From Mycobacterium colombiense (GTDB lineage Bacteria; Actinomycetota; Actinomycetes; Mycobacteriales; Mycobacteriaceae): 57,221 nt of DNA. The position numbers and the translations under genes are program-made. Within the stretch, counting starts at the first letter, position 1. Each line of letters starts with the position of its first letter. The notes under the pieces were generated by a model that saw only the letters and a list, made by a program, of their open reading frames with translations, searched no databases and was not told the origin of the DNA. Positions 17,639 to 26,563 of this stretch are shown here, piece after piece. Location of the stretch: NCBI RefSeq assembly GCF_001672755.1, contig NZ_LZKI01000062.1:1-57221 (forward strand). Direction: 5' to 3'.

Positions 17639-17712
17639 GACCGGCGTCTACGCCAAACTCGCTGTGTCATCACGGGTTCAGCTCGCCCAGGAGGCCGCCC
17701 GCCACACCTGAG

Positions 17713-18399
17713 TCAGGTCGACAGCTGCGTGCGAATGAGCGGTGCGATCTTGTCCGCCATGTATTGATGCCCCGCGTCGTTCGGATGCACCCCGTCGGCA
17801 CCGATCAGGTCGGGGCGGCCGACGAACCAGTGTTCGGCGATCGGGTCGATGAACGTCGCCCCCGCCGCCCCGGCAGCGCCGGCGAGGACGTCGCGAATCA
17901 GGAACATCGACGGCGGCACATCGGCGGTCGGCCACGGCGGTCCGATCACCAGCAACCGCGCCGCCGGCGCGAGCTGGCGCGCCACATCCAAAGCGGCGTT
18001 GGTCTTTACTGTCAGGGTCGCGGGATCGACACCCTGGTCATTGCGGGAGCCGAAGAACACCACCAGCGCATCGTCGGGCTGGACCGCTCTGGCGGTCAGG
18101 TCCTCGAAGATACTGCCGTGGTCACCGGGCGTGGCATAACCGGCTCTGCCTTCGGCCGCCACGCTGCCCGAGATCCGCGAACCCCGCGAACCGAGCACCT
18201 GCCAGGCGCGCAGCGGCCACGATCTCGAGCCCAGACCGCCCTCATTGGTTCCGGTGGTATACGAATCCCCCACCACTGCAACATGATTCAGCCGGAAGTC
18301 GAGTGTCAGTGTCTCGTAGGTGCGCACCTGCGGCGGGTACGCGATGCCTACGCTCGCCAGAAAACTCACCCCAATGAGAAAGGTGGCCAGACGACTCAC
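17713..18399 (-). CDS. exported SGNH/GDSL-family hydrolase
   Basis: A probable counterpart of Rv0518. The N-terminal hydrophobic segment (about residues 3-20) is a signal peptide or anchor. SGNH block I is VAVVGDSYTTG (Ser46), block III is FFGSRNDQG, and block V is DGVHPNDAGH near the C-terminus with Asp and His of the triad. It is likely an extracytoplasmic esterase or acyl-ester hydrolase. GTG at 18399 is preferred because GGAGG lies 5 nt upstream; ATGs at 18426 and 18447 are alternatives. It faces the acyltransferase genes on both sides and may remove or remodel the acyl groups they add. Confidence 0.88.
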   Translation of the reverse strand: MSRLATFLIGVSFLASVGIAYPPQVRTYETLTLDFRLNHVAVVGDSYTTGTNEGGLGSRSWPLRAWQVLGSRGSRISGSVAAEGRAGYATPGDHGSIFEDLTARAVQPDDALVVFFGSRNDQGVDPATLTVKTNAALDVARQLAPAARLLVIGPPWPTADVPPSMFLIRDVLAGAAGAAGATFIDPIAEHWFVGRPDLIGADGVHPNDAGHQYMADKIAPLIRTQLST

Positions 18400-18489
18400 T
18401 CTCACCTCCACTGTCAACGGCATCATCGGGTGCCGCCGCGTCCTCATCGAGTATTCCCCGTAAGACGCGGCCGGCCGCTGAGGCGGCCA

Positions 18490-19725
18490 TCACACCGCGC
18501 GGGCCGAAACCGCTTCCAGCGGACGGTCGATCGGATGCAGCTTACTGTTTGAATCGCCGGGATCGCTTCGCGCGCTGACGGCCCTGACGTCGACCATCTT
18601 GCGCATCCAACGGCGGGCCGGCTCTTCGACACCGTGATACAGCAGCACCGACAAGACCAGGGCAATCGCGAGCAGGCCGATGACGTTCCATTTCCACGGG
18701 TTGTCCAGGGTCGGCAGCTCGAATTGCTCCACGGCCCAACCCCAGGCGGTGTGCACCAGCTCATGCACCATGTACAGGCAGAACGAGATCTTCCCGCCGT
18801 ACACCATCACCCGCGTCGACAACACCCGCGGCAGGCTGCCCAGCCCGATGGCCAGCGATATCACCAGCGGCACGAACAACACGTCGACGACGCCGCCGCT
18901 GTCGTTCTCCACCACTCCCGATATCGGGTGCGCGCCAAACCAATACAGCACGCCGACCATCGCGGCCAGGAGCAGCAGGGATACGTATCCGGCGATGCGG
19001 CGGCCACGATCGCTCAGCCGCAGCCTGCGCACCGCGGCACAGGCCAGCGCGCCCGCAGTGAATTGCGTGACAATGCGGGGCAGCCAGCTCCACGGCGTGT
19101 AGAAGTGGCCGCTGGCGAGCAGCATCACCACGGGCGGCAGCGATGCCGCGAAGGCCAGGACCATCAGGCTGCGCGCCCTGGTCGCCTGCTTCATCCGTAA
19201 CAGCACCAGCACCAGGACGGCGAAGAGCACATAGGCCAGCCATTCCGCACTGATCGACCAGGCCGGCCCGTCCCAACTCGAGTCGTCGAAGAACGGCACA
19301 AACCACAACTGCACCAACAGGATCTGGCGCACGTAGCTGATCGCGGTGAGCGAAGCGGCGTCCGGCGACGGCACATGACCGACGTGCAGCGTGAAGATCA
19401 CCCACAGCGCGGCGAGGTGCAGGGTGACCAGGTACACAGGCCATACCCGGGCCAGGCGCAGCCACAGGAAGTGCAGGGTCGCGCGGGTCGACCAGGACCG
19501 GCCCATGCGGTCGAGATAGTTGTACGTCAGCACGAATCCGCTGAGAATGAAGAAGAGGTCGACGCCTTGGGCCCCGCAGTTGAGCACCGGCGCGAGGGCG
19601 TCCCGGAAGTCGGGCGACACGTCGCCGAGCATCGGCCGGAAGTGAAACAGCACCACCCACAGCGCGGCGACGATACGGAGCCCCGTCAGGGCGGTGATCT
19701 CGCCCTTGATCTCTCCGCCCCGCAC
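18490..19725 (-). CDS. acyltransferase-3 family membrane protein
   Basis: A polytopic acyltransferase, probable counterpart of Rv0517. The start of the domain is ITALTGLRIVAALWVVLFHF, then GAQGVDLFFILSGFVLTY, and AWSISAEWLAYVLFA, all typical of this O-acyltransferase family. About ten helices are predicted, with no SGNH domain. GTG 19725 has GGGAAG about 6 nt upstream and gives 411 aa; GTG 19800 would give 436 aa. It runs parallel to the SGNH hydrolase, 90 nt upstream of it, so a separately encoded acyltransferase/SGNH pair sits beside the fused protein at 15289-17454. The acceptor is unknown. Confidence 0.87.
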   Translation of the reverse strand: MRGGEIKGEITALTGLRIVAALWVVLFHFRPMLGDVSPDFRDALAPVLNCGAQGVDLFFILSGFVLTYNYLDRMGRSWSTRATLHFLWLRLARVWPVYLVTLHLAALWVIFTLHVGHVPSPDAASLTAISYVRQILLVQLWFVPFFDDSSWDGPAWSISAEWLAYVLFAVLVLVLLRMKQATRARSLMVLAFAASLPPVVMLLASGHFYTPWSWLPRIVTQFTAGALACAAVRRLRLSDRGRRIAGYVSLLLLAAMVGVLYWFGAHPISGVVENDSGGVVDVLFVPLVISLAIGLGSLPRVLSTRVMVYGGKISFCLYMVHELVHTAWGWAVEQFELPTLDNPWKWNVIGLLAIALVLSVLLYHGVEEPARRWMRKMVDVRAVSARSDPGDSNSKLHPIDRPLEAVSARAV

Positions 19726-20094
19726 GCTGCTCTTCCCGTCCGAATCCTGCCGTTTCGTCCTGCTGCAAATTCGGCTGAGCGGGGAATCTCGCCTTCTCAC
19801 AAGCCCCCCGACCAGCAACCGGCAGCCTAGGCAGCCTAGCAGCGCAATCGGCGGCATGCGTGGACGGTTGTGGTGTGGCATACCGACTTCCGGGGTAATC
19901 GAATGGCCCGTTAGCCCGCTGGGCGTTTGCTCAGCCGCCGCATTGCGATAGGTCCTCAATGGCTTCTTAGCAAAGCGTTAGACACGGCTTCCGGTCTCCT
20001 TAGGCTTGCGGCCTAACGTCATAAACGCCCTTTTGGTGAGCGTGGTGGCGCCCGCGGGAGGCGGCGCGAGCGCCACGGAGAGTGAGGGGTCCTC
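19726..20094 (+). other. 369-bp intergenic region upstream of oprA and the acyltransferase
   Basis: No gene seen. It contains a tandem GCAGCCTAG direct repeat (19822-19839) and a perfect inverted repeat TTAGGC-5-GCCTAA (20000-20016), followed by a purine-rich GAGGGG ribosome site before the oprA ATG. It must hold the divergent promoters of both neighbours. Confidence 0.6.
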
Positions 20095-20535
20095 ATGACG
20101 GTCGCAGGCAGCCGAGCCGGCCGCGACAACTGCGTGTTTGACTGCGACGGCGCACAGGTCCGGGCGCACCACCGCCACCTGGCGACGGTGGTGCACATTC
20201 GCGGCGAAATCGACGAGAAAAATGTCGATCGCGTCAGCGACCACATTGCGCGCTTCACGCTCGGAGAAAACCCCGTGGTGCTCGATGTGGCCGACGTCGT
20301 CGAATTTGCTGAGGCGGGCATCTCGCTGCTCTACGCGTTCGATGCCGACTGTCGTGCCGCCGGGGTGGATTGGACCCTGGTCGCCAGCTCGGCGGTGACC
20401 CAGGTGCTGGATGACGCCGGTCATGACGCCAGTTTTCCGATCATGCGCTCGGTTCACGAGGCGCTGCAGGACCGGGCCGAGGCCATCGTCCTGCGCCGCC
20501 GGATGGCGCTACCGTTCGTCAGGAAGACGCGTTAG
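20095..20535 (+). CDS. oprA: STAS-domain anti-anti-sigma factor-like protein, OprA homologue
   Basis: A 146-aa STAS protein, counterpart of Rv0516c (OprA). That protein belongs to an osmosensory pathway in which the kinase PknD phosphorylates Thr2. Here the protein begins MTVAGSR, so Thr2 is kept. The core shows VVHIRGEIDEKNV, VVLDVADVVEFAEAG and the second helix. The usual DSSG phosphoserine loop of SpoIIAA-type proteins is replaced by AEAG, so regulation through that serine is not possible. GAGGGG just upstream supports ATG 20095. Its 3' end overlaps the convergent membrane protein gene by 17 nt. Confidence 0.88.
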   Translation: MTVAGSRAGRDNCVFDCDGAQVRAHHRHLATVVHIRGEIDEKNVDRVSDHIARFTLGENPVVLDVADVVEFAEAGISLLYAFDADCRAAGVDWTLVASSAVTQVLDDAGHDASFPIMRSVHEALQDRAEAIVLRRRMALPFVRKTR

Positions 20536-20779
20536 CGCCCGAGCGCGCGCGCCGCAGCCTGGCAGTCCCGACGACCGCCAACACCCCGGCGCTGGTCAGC
20601 AGCACCAGCGTCAGCAGCAGCAGCTGCGGGTCGTACAGCAGCGAGGTGGTTGAGGGCTGCCCGTCGGCGATCGGTGCCACGATCACCGTGTGATGCGAGT
20701 GCCACCAGGTCAGCCCCGAGCACACCAGCGCAAGGCAGGCCAGGCCGAGCTCGAGCAGCGCGCGGAAGCGGGTGTTCAT
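20519..20779 (-). CDS. small two-helix membrane protein (Rv0514-like)
   Basis: An 86-aa protein with two predicted membrane helices (about residues 7-22 and 48-68) separated by an extracytoplasmic loop HSHHTVIVAPIADG, and a basic C-terminal tail RLRRARSGA. No known domain. ATG 20779 overlaps the stop of the DUF3093-like gene as ATGA, so the two are coupled and form the tail of the hem operon. The C-terminal codons overlap the convergent oprA gene by 17 nt. It matches the position of Rv0514. Function unknown; the histidine-containing loop is notable. Confidence 0.85.
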   Translation of the reverse strand: MNTRFRALLELGLACLALVCSGLTWWHSHHTVIVAPIADGQPSTTSLLYDPQLLLLTLVLLTSAGVLAVVGTARLRRARSGANASS

Positions 20780-21321
20780 TGCGCCGTCCCGGTGTCGTCG
20801 TCCCAGTCCCCGTCGATCGATCCGGTGGGCTCCACCCTCTCCTGGACCAGTGGGGTCAGAGCGGCGCGCAGCTGACGATGACGACGCGCCCATGCCTGGG
20901 CCGTGCGCCCGCCGGTGAGCTTGAGACCGATGCCGACGCGCTTACGCGGCACGCCGACCAGTTCGCCGAGCGCCCGCGACGACTGCCACCGCGCCAGCTC
21001 TTGCCCGGAGGCTTCGTGATTCTCGGGCTCGGGATACACCTTGAGGATTTCGCGGACCAGGATCGTTTCGGTGCCCTCGCGCAGGGCGTCCTCGGTGAGC
21101 TCGACCGAGACGTGGATGCGTGCGGCCTTCACCTGTATCCCGAGGAACGCCGATACGAGCACCAGGAAGATCGCGGGCACCACCAGCGATACCGGGGCAC
21201 CGCTCCAGATCTCGATCAACACCATCGCCACCGCCGCGGCCGGACCACACGCCAGCCACCACCAGCTGGCGCCGGGTTCGTAGAACAACCGCTTGGGTTC
21301 GGTATCGCCGTCGGTAGTCAT
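20776..21321 (-). CDS. DUF3093-like membrane protein (Rv0513-like)
   Basis: A 181-aa protein with two N-terminal membrane helices (about residues 20-36 and 42-60), then a cytoplasmic part with HVSVELTEDALREGTETILVREI and VGVPRKRVGIGLKLTGGRTAQAWARRH. It resembles the actinobacterial DUF3093 family, function unknown. ATG 21321 gives the length I recall for Rv0513; ATG 21333, one base after the hemB stop, would add four residues. It is directly downstream of hemB and coupled to the next gene by ATGA. Confidence 0.85.
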   Translation of the reverse strand: MTTDGDTEPKRLFYEPGASWWWLACGPAAAVAMVLIEIWSGAPVSLVVPAIFLVLVSAFLGIQVKAARIHVSVELTEDALREGTETILVREILKVYPEPENHEASGQELARWQSSRALGELVGVPRKRVGIGLKLTGGRTAQAWARRHRQLRAALTPLVQERVEPTGSIDGDWDDDTGTAQ

Positions 21322-21334
21322 CGCAGGCCCCATC

Positions 21335-22318
21335 TCACGAGAGCCACCCTGCCGCATCCGCGGCCCAATAGGTGAGAACGATATCGGCTCCGGCGCGCCG
21401 GATGCTGGTCAGCGACTCCAGCGCCGCGGCCCGCTCGTCGATCCAGTTGTTCGCGGCTGCAGCGCAAATCATCGCGTACTCCCCCGACACTTGATAGGCG
21501 GCGACCGGAACGGGCGAGACGTCCGCCGCGGCCGCGACCACGTCGAGGTAACTCATCGCCGGCTTGATCATCACGATGTCGGCGCCTTCGTCAAGGTCGA
21601 GCTCGATCTCGCGCAGGGCCTCGCGGGCGTTGCCCGCCTCCTGCTGGTAGGTGCGCCGGTCGCCGGAGAGGCTGGAAGCGACCGCCTCACGGAACGGGCC
21701 GTAGAACACCGAGGCGAACTTGGCGGCGTACGCCAGAATCGCCACGTCGGTGAAGCCCGCGGCGTCCAACCCGTCGCGAATCGCGCCCACCTGTCCGTCC
21801 ATCATGCCGCTCGGCCCGACCACGTGAGCGCCCGAGTCAGCCTGCGCCACAGCGAGATCCACATACCGGGCCACGGTGGCGTCATTGTCGACCCGGCCCC
21901 GGTCGTCGAGTACGCCGCAGTGTCCGTGGTCGGTGAACTCGTCCAGGCAGGTGTCGGCCATCAACACGGTGGCCTCGCCGAGGTCCTTGGCCAAGTCCCG
22001 CAGCGCGACATTGAGAATGCCATCGGGGTCGGTCCCGACCGACCCGATGGAGTCCTTGTCCTCGTCACGGGGCACGCCGAACAGCATCAGTCCGCCCACG
22101 CCCGCGGCCACGGCACTGGCGGCCGCGCTGCGCAACGACTCGCGGGTGTGCTGCACCACGCCCGGCATGGACGTGATGGGCCGTGGTTCGTCGATGCCGT
22201 CGGCGACGAACATCGGCAGCACCAAATGCCTTGGCTCCAAGGACGTTTGGGCCACCAAACGGCGTAAGGCCGGGGTGGTGCGGAGCCGGCGCGGACGGTG
22301 CCGCGGGAATGGGCTCAT
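21335..22318 (-). CDS. hemB: delta-aminolevulinic acid dehydratase (porphobilinogen synthase)
   Basis: HemB condenses two 5-aminolevulinates to porphobilinogen. The protein is 327 aa from ATG 22318. Substrate lysines are visible in AYAAKFASVFYGPFREA and ADIVMIKPAMSYLD. The metal-site segment reads MADTCLDEFTDHGHCGVLDD, a mixed site with an aspartate in place of one of the three zinc cysteines, as in magnesium-tolerant enzymes. It is last of the haem genes here and follows hemD after 106 nt containing a short tandem repeat. All haem genes in this block share one direction. Confidence 0.97.
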   Translation of the reverse strand: MSPFPRHRPRRLRTTPALRRLVAQTSLEPRHLVLPMFVADGIDEPRPITSMPGVVQHTRESLRSAAASAVAAGVGGLMLFGVPRDEDKDSIGSVGTDPDGILNVALRDLAKDLGEATVLMADTCLDEFTDHGHCGVLDDRGRVDNDATVARYVDLAVAQADSGAHVVGPSGMMDGQVGAIRDGLDAAGFTDVAILAYAAKFASVFYGPFREAVASSLSGDRRTYQQEAGNAREALREIELDLDEGADIVMIKPAMSYLDVVAAAADVSPVPVAAYQVSGEYAMICAAAANNWIDERAAALESLTSIRRAGADIVLTYWAADAAGWLS

Positions 22319-22322
22319 CAGC

Positions 22323-22388
22323 GGCGACCCGCTGCGCCCGGCTGCGCCGCTTGGTGGCGACCCGCTGCGCCCGGCTCCGCCGCGCTGG
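22323..22388 (+). repeat. two tandem copies of a GC-rich 33-bp unit between hemB and hemD
   Basis: The core GGCGACCCGCTGCGCCCGGC starts at 22323 and again at 22356, a 33-bp period with near-identical units. It lies in the hemD-hemB intergenic gap and is followed by two GCGATCGC palindromes. This resembles dispersed GC-rich intergenic repeats of mycobacteria, but no other copy was noted in this window. Confidence 0.75.
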
Positions 22389-22424
22389 CGATCGCCACGG
22401 CCGCGCTTGCGATCGCCGCAACCA

Positions 22425-24083
22425 CTAGCGCCTGCGGCTCTTTTTGCGCGGCGGCGGCAGCGCGCCCTCGGCGCGCAACCGCGCGGCGTGTTCGGCCAGC
22501 GCGTCGACCAGCGGGCCAACCGCGGCGGTCTCGGGCTGGACATCCACCCGCAGACCGAATTCGGCCGCGGTCTCCGCGGTCTTGGGACCGATGCAGGCGA
22601 TGATCGTCCGGGCGTGCGGCTTGCCGGCGATGCCGACCAGGTTTCGCACCGTGGAGCTGGACGTGAAGCACACCGCGTCGAACCCACCGGTCTTGATCAT
22701 TTCCCGCGTTTCGGCCGGCGGCGGGGCGGCCCGCACCGTCCGGTAGGCGGTGACATCCTCGATCTCCCAACCGCGTTCGCGCAGGCCCTCGGCCAGCGTC
22801 TCGGTGGCGATGTCGGCGCGCGGCAGCAGCACCCGGTTGACCGGGTCGAAAACGCTGTCGTAGTCCGGGAAGTCGTCGAGCAGGCCCAGTGAGGACTGCT
22901 CGCCGGCCGGCACCAGTTCGGGGCTGATCCCGAAGGCCCGGACCCGGTCGGCGGTCGACTCGCCCACACACGCGATCTTCACGCCGGAGAACGCGCGCGC
23001 GTCCAGGCCGAACTCGCCGAACTTCTCCCACACCGCGCGTACCGCGTTGGTGGAGGTGAACACCACCCACTGGAAGCGGCCGTCGACCAAACCCTTGACG
23101 GCCCTTTCCATCTGGGCGGGGCTGCGCGGCGGCTCGACCGCGATGGTCGGCACCTCGATCGGCAGCGCGCCGTAGGAGGTCAGCCGCTCGCTCATCTCGC
23201 CGGCCTGGTCCTTGGTGCGGGGCACCAGCACGGTCCAGCCGTACAGCGCGCGGCTCTCCCACCAGTTCAGCTTCGCCCGGCTGGCCACCGTCTTGCCGAT
23301 GGTCACCACCAGCGGACCGGTCAACGGGCCGGCGGGGTCGGTACCGCCGAGCACCGCCGAGTCGGTCAAGCCGTGCAGCGTGGTTTCGATGGAACGCTGC
23401 TGACAGGTGGTGCCCTGCGCGGTCACCACGCACGGGGTGTTCTCGGCGAGCTCGTGCTCGATCAGGGTGCGCGCCGCGTCGGCCAGATGCGACGACGTGG
23501 CCTGCAGAATCAGCGGGCCGGGCGCCGCGGCCAGCGCCTCCCAGTCGACGTCGCCGCGCACGTCGGCAACCGTGTGCGAGGAGCCCAGCGGCAGCCCCGC
23601 ATACGTCGGGACGGCATCGCTGGGAGCCAGCCCCGGCACGATCTCGATGTGCAGGTGGCTCCGCGCGATGGCGTTGACCTCGGTGATGACCGCGTCGACC
23701 GTCAGCGGATCGCCGGCCACCAGCCGCACCACGTCGACGCCCGTCCGCGCCTCGGCGGTCAGTGTCTTGGCCACCTCGGCGGGGTCACCCAGCGCCGGGC
23801 GGATATCGGGACCGCCGGAGATCACCGCCGGCTGCGCCTTGCCCTGGTCGGAACCGCCGTCGCCGTTGGCGGCGGCCGGCTCGGCCGGGGCCGGGCCGGA
23901 CACCGGTGGCAGGTCTTTGCCGATCAGGGCCAGCACCGGCTCTCCCACGTCAGGGTCGGTGAACACCAAAGCCGCGTTCGCCAGCACCGCGGCGGCCCGG
24001 GTCGTCAGCAGTCCCGGGTCACCCGGGCCGGAGCCCACGTACGTGATGCGGCCGGGTGTCGGCTTACGCCCTCGCGTCGTCAT
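22425..24083 (-). CDS. hemD: fused uroporphyrinogen-III C-methyltransferase / uroporphyrinogen-III synthase
   Basis: A 552-aa fusion like Rv0511. The N-terminal half carries the SAM-dependent methyltransferase signature YVGSGPGDPGLLT (about residue 12), RLVAGDPLTVD, PTYAGLPLGSSHT and GPLVVTIGKTV. The C-terminal half, from about residue 275, is HemD: VLVPRTKDQAGEMSE, FTSTNAVRAVW, CVGESTADR, CFTSSSTVRNLVG and IGPKTAETA. HemD cyclises hydroxymethylbilane to uroporphyrinogen III; the methyltransferase half would divert it to precorrin-2/sirohaem or B12. A Gly/Pro/Ala-rich insertion lies near residues 55-80. ATG 24083 is 23 nt after hemC. Confidence 0.96.
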   Translation of the reverse strand: MTTRGRKPTPGRITYVGSGPGDPGLLTTRAAAVLANAALVFTDPDVGEPVLALIGKDLPPVSGPAPAEPAAANGDGGSDQGKAQPAVISGGPDIRPALGDPAEVAKTLTAEARTGVDVVRLVAGDPLTVDAVITEVNAIARSHLHIEIVPGLAPSDAVPTYAGLPLGSSHTVADVRGDVDWEALAAAPGPLILQATSSHLADAARTLIEHELAENTPCVVTAQGTTCQQRSIETTLHGLTDSAVLGGTDPAGPLTGPLVVTIGKTVASRAKLNWWESRALYGWTVLVPRTKDQAGEMSERLTSYGALPIEVPTIAVEPPRSPAQMERAVKGLVDGRFQWVVFTSTNAVRAVWEKFGEFGLDARAFSGVKIACVGESTADRVRAFGISPELVPAGEQSSLGLLDDFPDYDSVFDPVNRVLLPRADIATETLAEGLRERGWEIEDVTAYRTVRAAPPPAETREMIKTGGFDAVCFTSSSTVRNLVGIAGKPHARTIIACIGPKTAETAAEFGLRVDVQPETAAVGPLVDALAEHAARLRAEGALPPPRKKSRRR

Positions 24084-24106
24084 TGTCGCTCCCACGTAAC
24101 TCGCAT

Positions 24107-25054
24107 TTAATTTCCTCGCGCCGGGTCTTGCCGCGCTTCGCTCATCAGTTCTCGGGCGCCCAGCTCGAACAGCTCCGCGGCCACCGAAAGCCCAAGCTCT
24201 CGTGCCCGACCGGGACTGCCGATACCGGACGCGCGGATCACGTCGGACCCGTCCAGCGCCGCCACGCAACCGCGCAGCGACAGCTCTTCGAAGATCCGGC
24301 CTTCCTCATCGATGGACTCGACCACTTCGGCGATCGCGCCCACCGGTGCGGAGCAACCGGCCTCCAGTTCGGCCAGCAGGGCTCGCTCCGCGGTGACCGA
24401 CGCACGCGTGTCGGCGTCGTCCAGTTCCGCCAGCACTGCCGCCAACCGGCTGTCACCGGCACGGCATTCGACGGCGAGCGCGCCCTGAGCCGGTGCTGGC
24501 AACATCTGCACCGGCTCTAGCGTCTCGGTGACATCGTCGAGGCGACCGATCCGGGCGAGTCCCGCCCGGGCTACCACGATCGCGTCGAGATCACCACTGC
24601 TTACCCTGTTCAACCTGGTATCTAGGTTGCCTCGTAGGGGGCGGATTTCCAAACCGAGACCCAATGCTCTAAGCTGCGCGGCCCGTCGCGGCGACGAGGT
24701 ACCCACCAGCGAACCGGCCGGCAACTCCGCGAGCACCAGTCCATCGCGCGCGACCACCGCGTCGCGCGGATCGTTGCGCAGCGGTATCGCCGCCACAGCA
24801 AACCTCGGGTCGTCGGCGGTCGGCAGGTCCTTGTGGGAGTGCACGGCGGCGTCGACGCGGCCCTCCTCCATGGCGTCGCGCAGCGCGGTGGTGAAGACAC
24901 CCACCCCGAGCGACTCGATGGGCGCGGACGAGCGGTCCCCCTCCGTGCTGATGGTCACCAGTTCCGCCGGGTGTCCCAGCGCGATCAAAGCGTCTCTGAC
25001 GACCCCGGCCTGGGTGGTGGCCAGCAGGCTGCCCCGGGTGCCTATCCGGATCAC
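24107..25054 (-). CDS. hemC: porphobilinogen deaminase (hydroxymethylbilane synthase)
   Basis: HemC joins four porphobilinogens into hydroxymethylbilane. The protein is 315 aa from GTG 25054 ([12 protein letters not shown]). Cys234 in [11 protein letters not shown] is the residue that covalently binds the dipyrromethane cofactor. Other family motifs are [29 protein letters not shown] and [13 protein letters not shown]. It lies between hemA (13 nt upstream) and hemD in the expected order A-C-D-B. There is nothing unusual except a slightly longer C-terminus than I recall for M. tuberculosis. Confidence 0.97.
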   Translation of the reverse strand: MIRIGTRGSLLATTQAGVVRDALIALGHPAELVTISTEGDRSSAPIESLGVGVFTTALRDAMEEGRVDAAVHSHKDLPTADDPRFAVAAIPLRNDPRDAVVARDGLVLAELPAGSLVGTSSPRRAAQLRALGLGLEIRPLRGNLDTRLNRVSSGDLDAIVVARAGLARIGRLDDVTETLEPVQMLPAPAQGALAVECRAGDSRLAAVLAELDDADTRASVTAERALLAELEAGCSAPVGAIAEVVESIDEEGRIFEELSLRGCVAALDGSDVIRASGIGSPGRARELGLSVAAELFELGARELMSEARQDPARGN

Positions 25055-25067
25055 GTTCGCCAATCGC

Positions 25068-26438
25068 CTACTCAGCGGTTTGCTGCGGGGTGCCCGCGTC
25101 GAATCCGTTTGCAATGACTGGCAATTCGCCCGCGGCCACGGCATCGACGGCGGTCTGATCGAGTTCGAACAGTTCGCGCAACGCCTCGGCGTAGCTGTCG
25201 CCGCCGGGCGCGCTGGCCAGCTGTTTGATCCGCACGGTCGGCGCGTGCAGCAGCTTGTCCACCACCCGCCGCACGGTGCGGGCCACCTCTTCGCGCTGGG
25301 CGCTCTCGAGCCCGGGCAGCCGGTTGTCGAGGCGCAGCAGCTCCGCTTCGACCACATCGGCGGCGCGCTGGCGCAGCGCGGTGACCGTCGGGGTGACCTC
25401 GGCCATCCGCTGTCCGGCAAGGTAGGCAGCAACTTCGGTGGCGACGATGGTGCGGGCGGCGTCGACGTCCGCGGCCGTGGCGTGGGCCGAGGGCTCGTGC
25501 TGCACGCGATCCACGTCGACGACCCAGACGCCGGGCAGACCTGCCACCGCCGGGTCGACGTCGCGCGGCATGCCCAGGTCGCAGATCACCAGCGGGTTCG
25601 CCTCTTCGTCGCGGGGCGCGGCGGCCAGCGCATGATGCACGTCGGCCAGCGAGATCACCGGGGTCACCGCGCCGGTACAGCTGACGACGACGTCGGCGCC
25701 CGCCAAGGTGTCGGCCAGGCGCTCCAGGGGCACGGCGTCGGCCTGCACGCCGGCGTCGCGGATCTTGCGGACCAGGCGTTGGCCCCGGGACAGCGACCGG
25801 TTGACCACGTGGACCTGCCCGATGCCGGCGCGAGAAAGGTGTGCCGCGGCCAGGGCGCCCATCGCTCCGGCGCCGACCAGGACGGCGGTCTTGCCCGACA
25901 GCCCCTCGAGGCGGCGTTCGGCCATGTTCAGGGCGACGGACACCACCGAGGCGCCGGCGGCGTCGATGGCGGTTTCCGAATGCACCCGCTTGCCCACCGA
26001 CAGGGCCCGCTGGGCCAGCTCGTGCAGAATCCGGCCGACGGTGCGGTTGGTCTCGGCGTTGGCATACGCGCGACGGACCTGACCCAGCACCTGCTGCTCG
26101 CCGATCACCGCGGAATCCAGCCCGCTGGCGACCGCGAACAGGTGCTCGACGGCGGCCTCGCTGTACCGGACGTACGCGTACTTGGTGAGGTCGGTCATCG
26201 ACATGCCGGACTGTTCCGACAGCACCTGTCCGATCACCGCCAACCCGCCGTGGAACGCGTCCACCACCGCGTAGACCTCGACCCGGTTGCATGTCGACAG
26301 CACCATCGCCTCGGTCACCAGTGGCGACTGCAACATCCGGTCGACGATCTTGCCCTGATCGGACTCGTCGATGCTGAGTTGTTCCAGGACGGAGACCGGC
26401 GCACTACGGTGCGAAACCCCGAAGAGCAAGACGCTCAC
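25068..26438 (-). CDS. hemA: glutamyl-tRNA reductase
   Basis: HemA reduces glutamyl-tRNA to glutamate-1-semialdehyde, the first and rate-controlling step of haem synthesis. The protein is 456 aa from GTG 26438, with AGGTGA about 6 nt upstream. The nucleophile Cys50 is in [11 protein letters not shown], the N-terminal GVSHRSAPV is present, the NADPH-binding motif is [12 protein letters not shown], and a C-terminal dimerisation helix follows. It leads hemA-hemC-hemD-hemB-(DUF3093)-(Rv0514-like). HemL, the next enzyme, is encoded separately at 2035-3384. Confidence 0.97.
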   Translation of the reverse strand: MSVLLFGVSHRSAPVSVLEQLSIDESDQGKIVDRMLQSPLVTEAMVLSTCNRVEVYAVVDAFHGGLAVIGQVLSEQSGMSMTDLTKYAYVRYSEAAVEHLFAVASGLDSAVIGEQQVLGQVRRAYANAETNRTVGRILHELAQRALSVGKRVHSETAIDAAGASVVSVALNMAERRLEGLSGKTAVLVGAGAMGALAAAHLSRAGIGQVHVVNRSLSRGQRLVRKIRDAGVQADAVPLERLADTLAGADVVVSCTGAVTPVISLADVHHALAAAPRDEEANPLVICDLGMPRDVDPAVAGLPGVWVVDVDRVQHEPSAHATAADVDAARTIVATEVAAYLAGQRMAEVTPTVTALRQRAADVVEAELLRLDNRLPGLESAQREEVARTVRRVVDKLLHAPTVRIKQLASAPGGDSYAEALRELFELDQTAVDAVAAGELPVIANGFDAGTPQQTAE

Positions 26439-26563
26439 GGCAGCATCACCTGGCCAGCTCCCTTGCTTCCTCCAGTAACTGAACTGCTGTCCACGGTAAA
26501 CGTTTATCAGCTGGGCTACCAAATAATTGCCCCGCGCCGGCCGACCGGGCGGCGCGCGACGGG

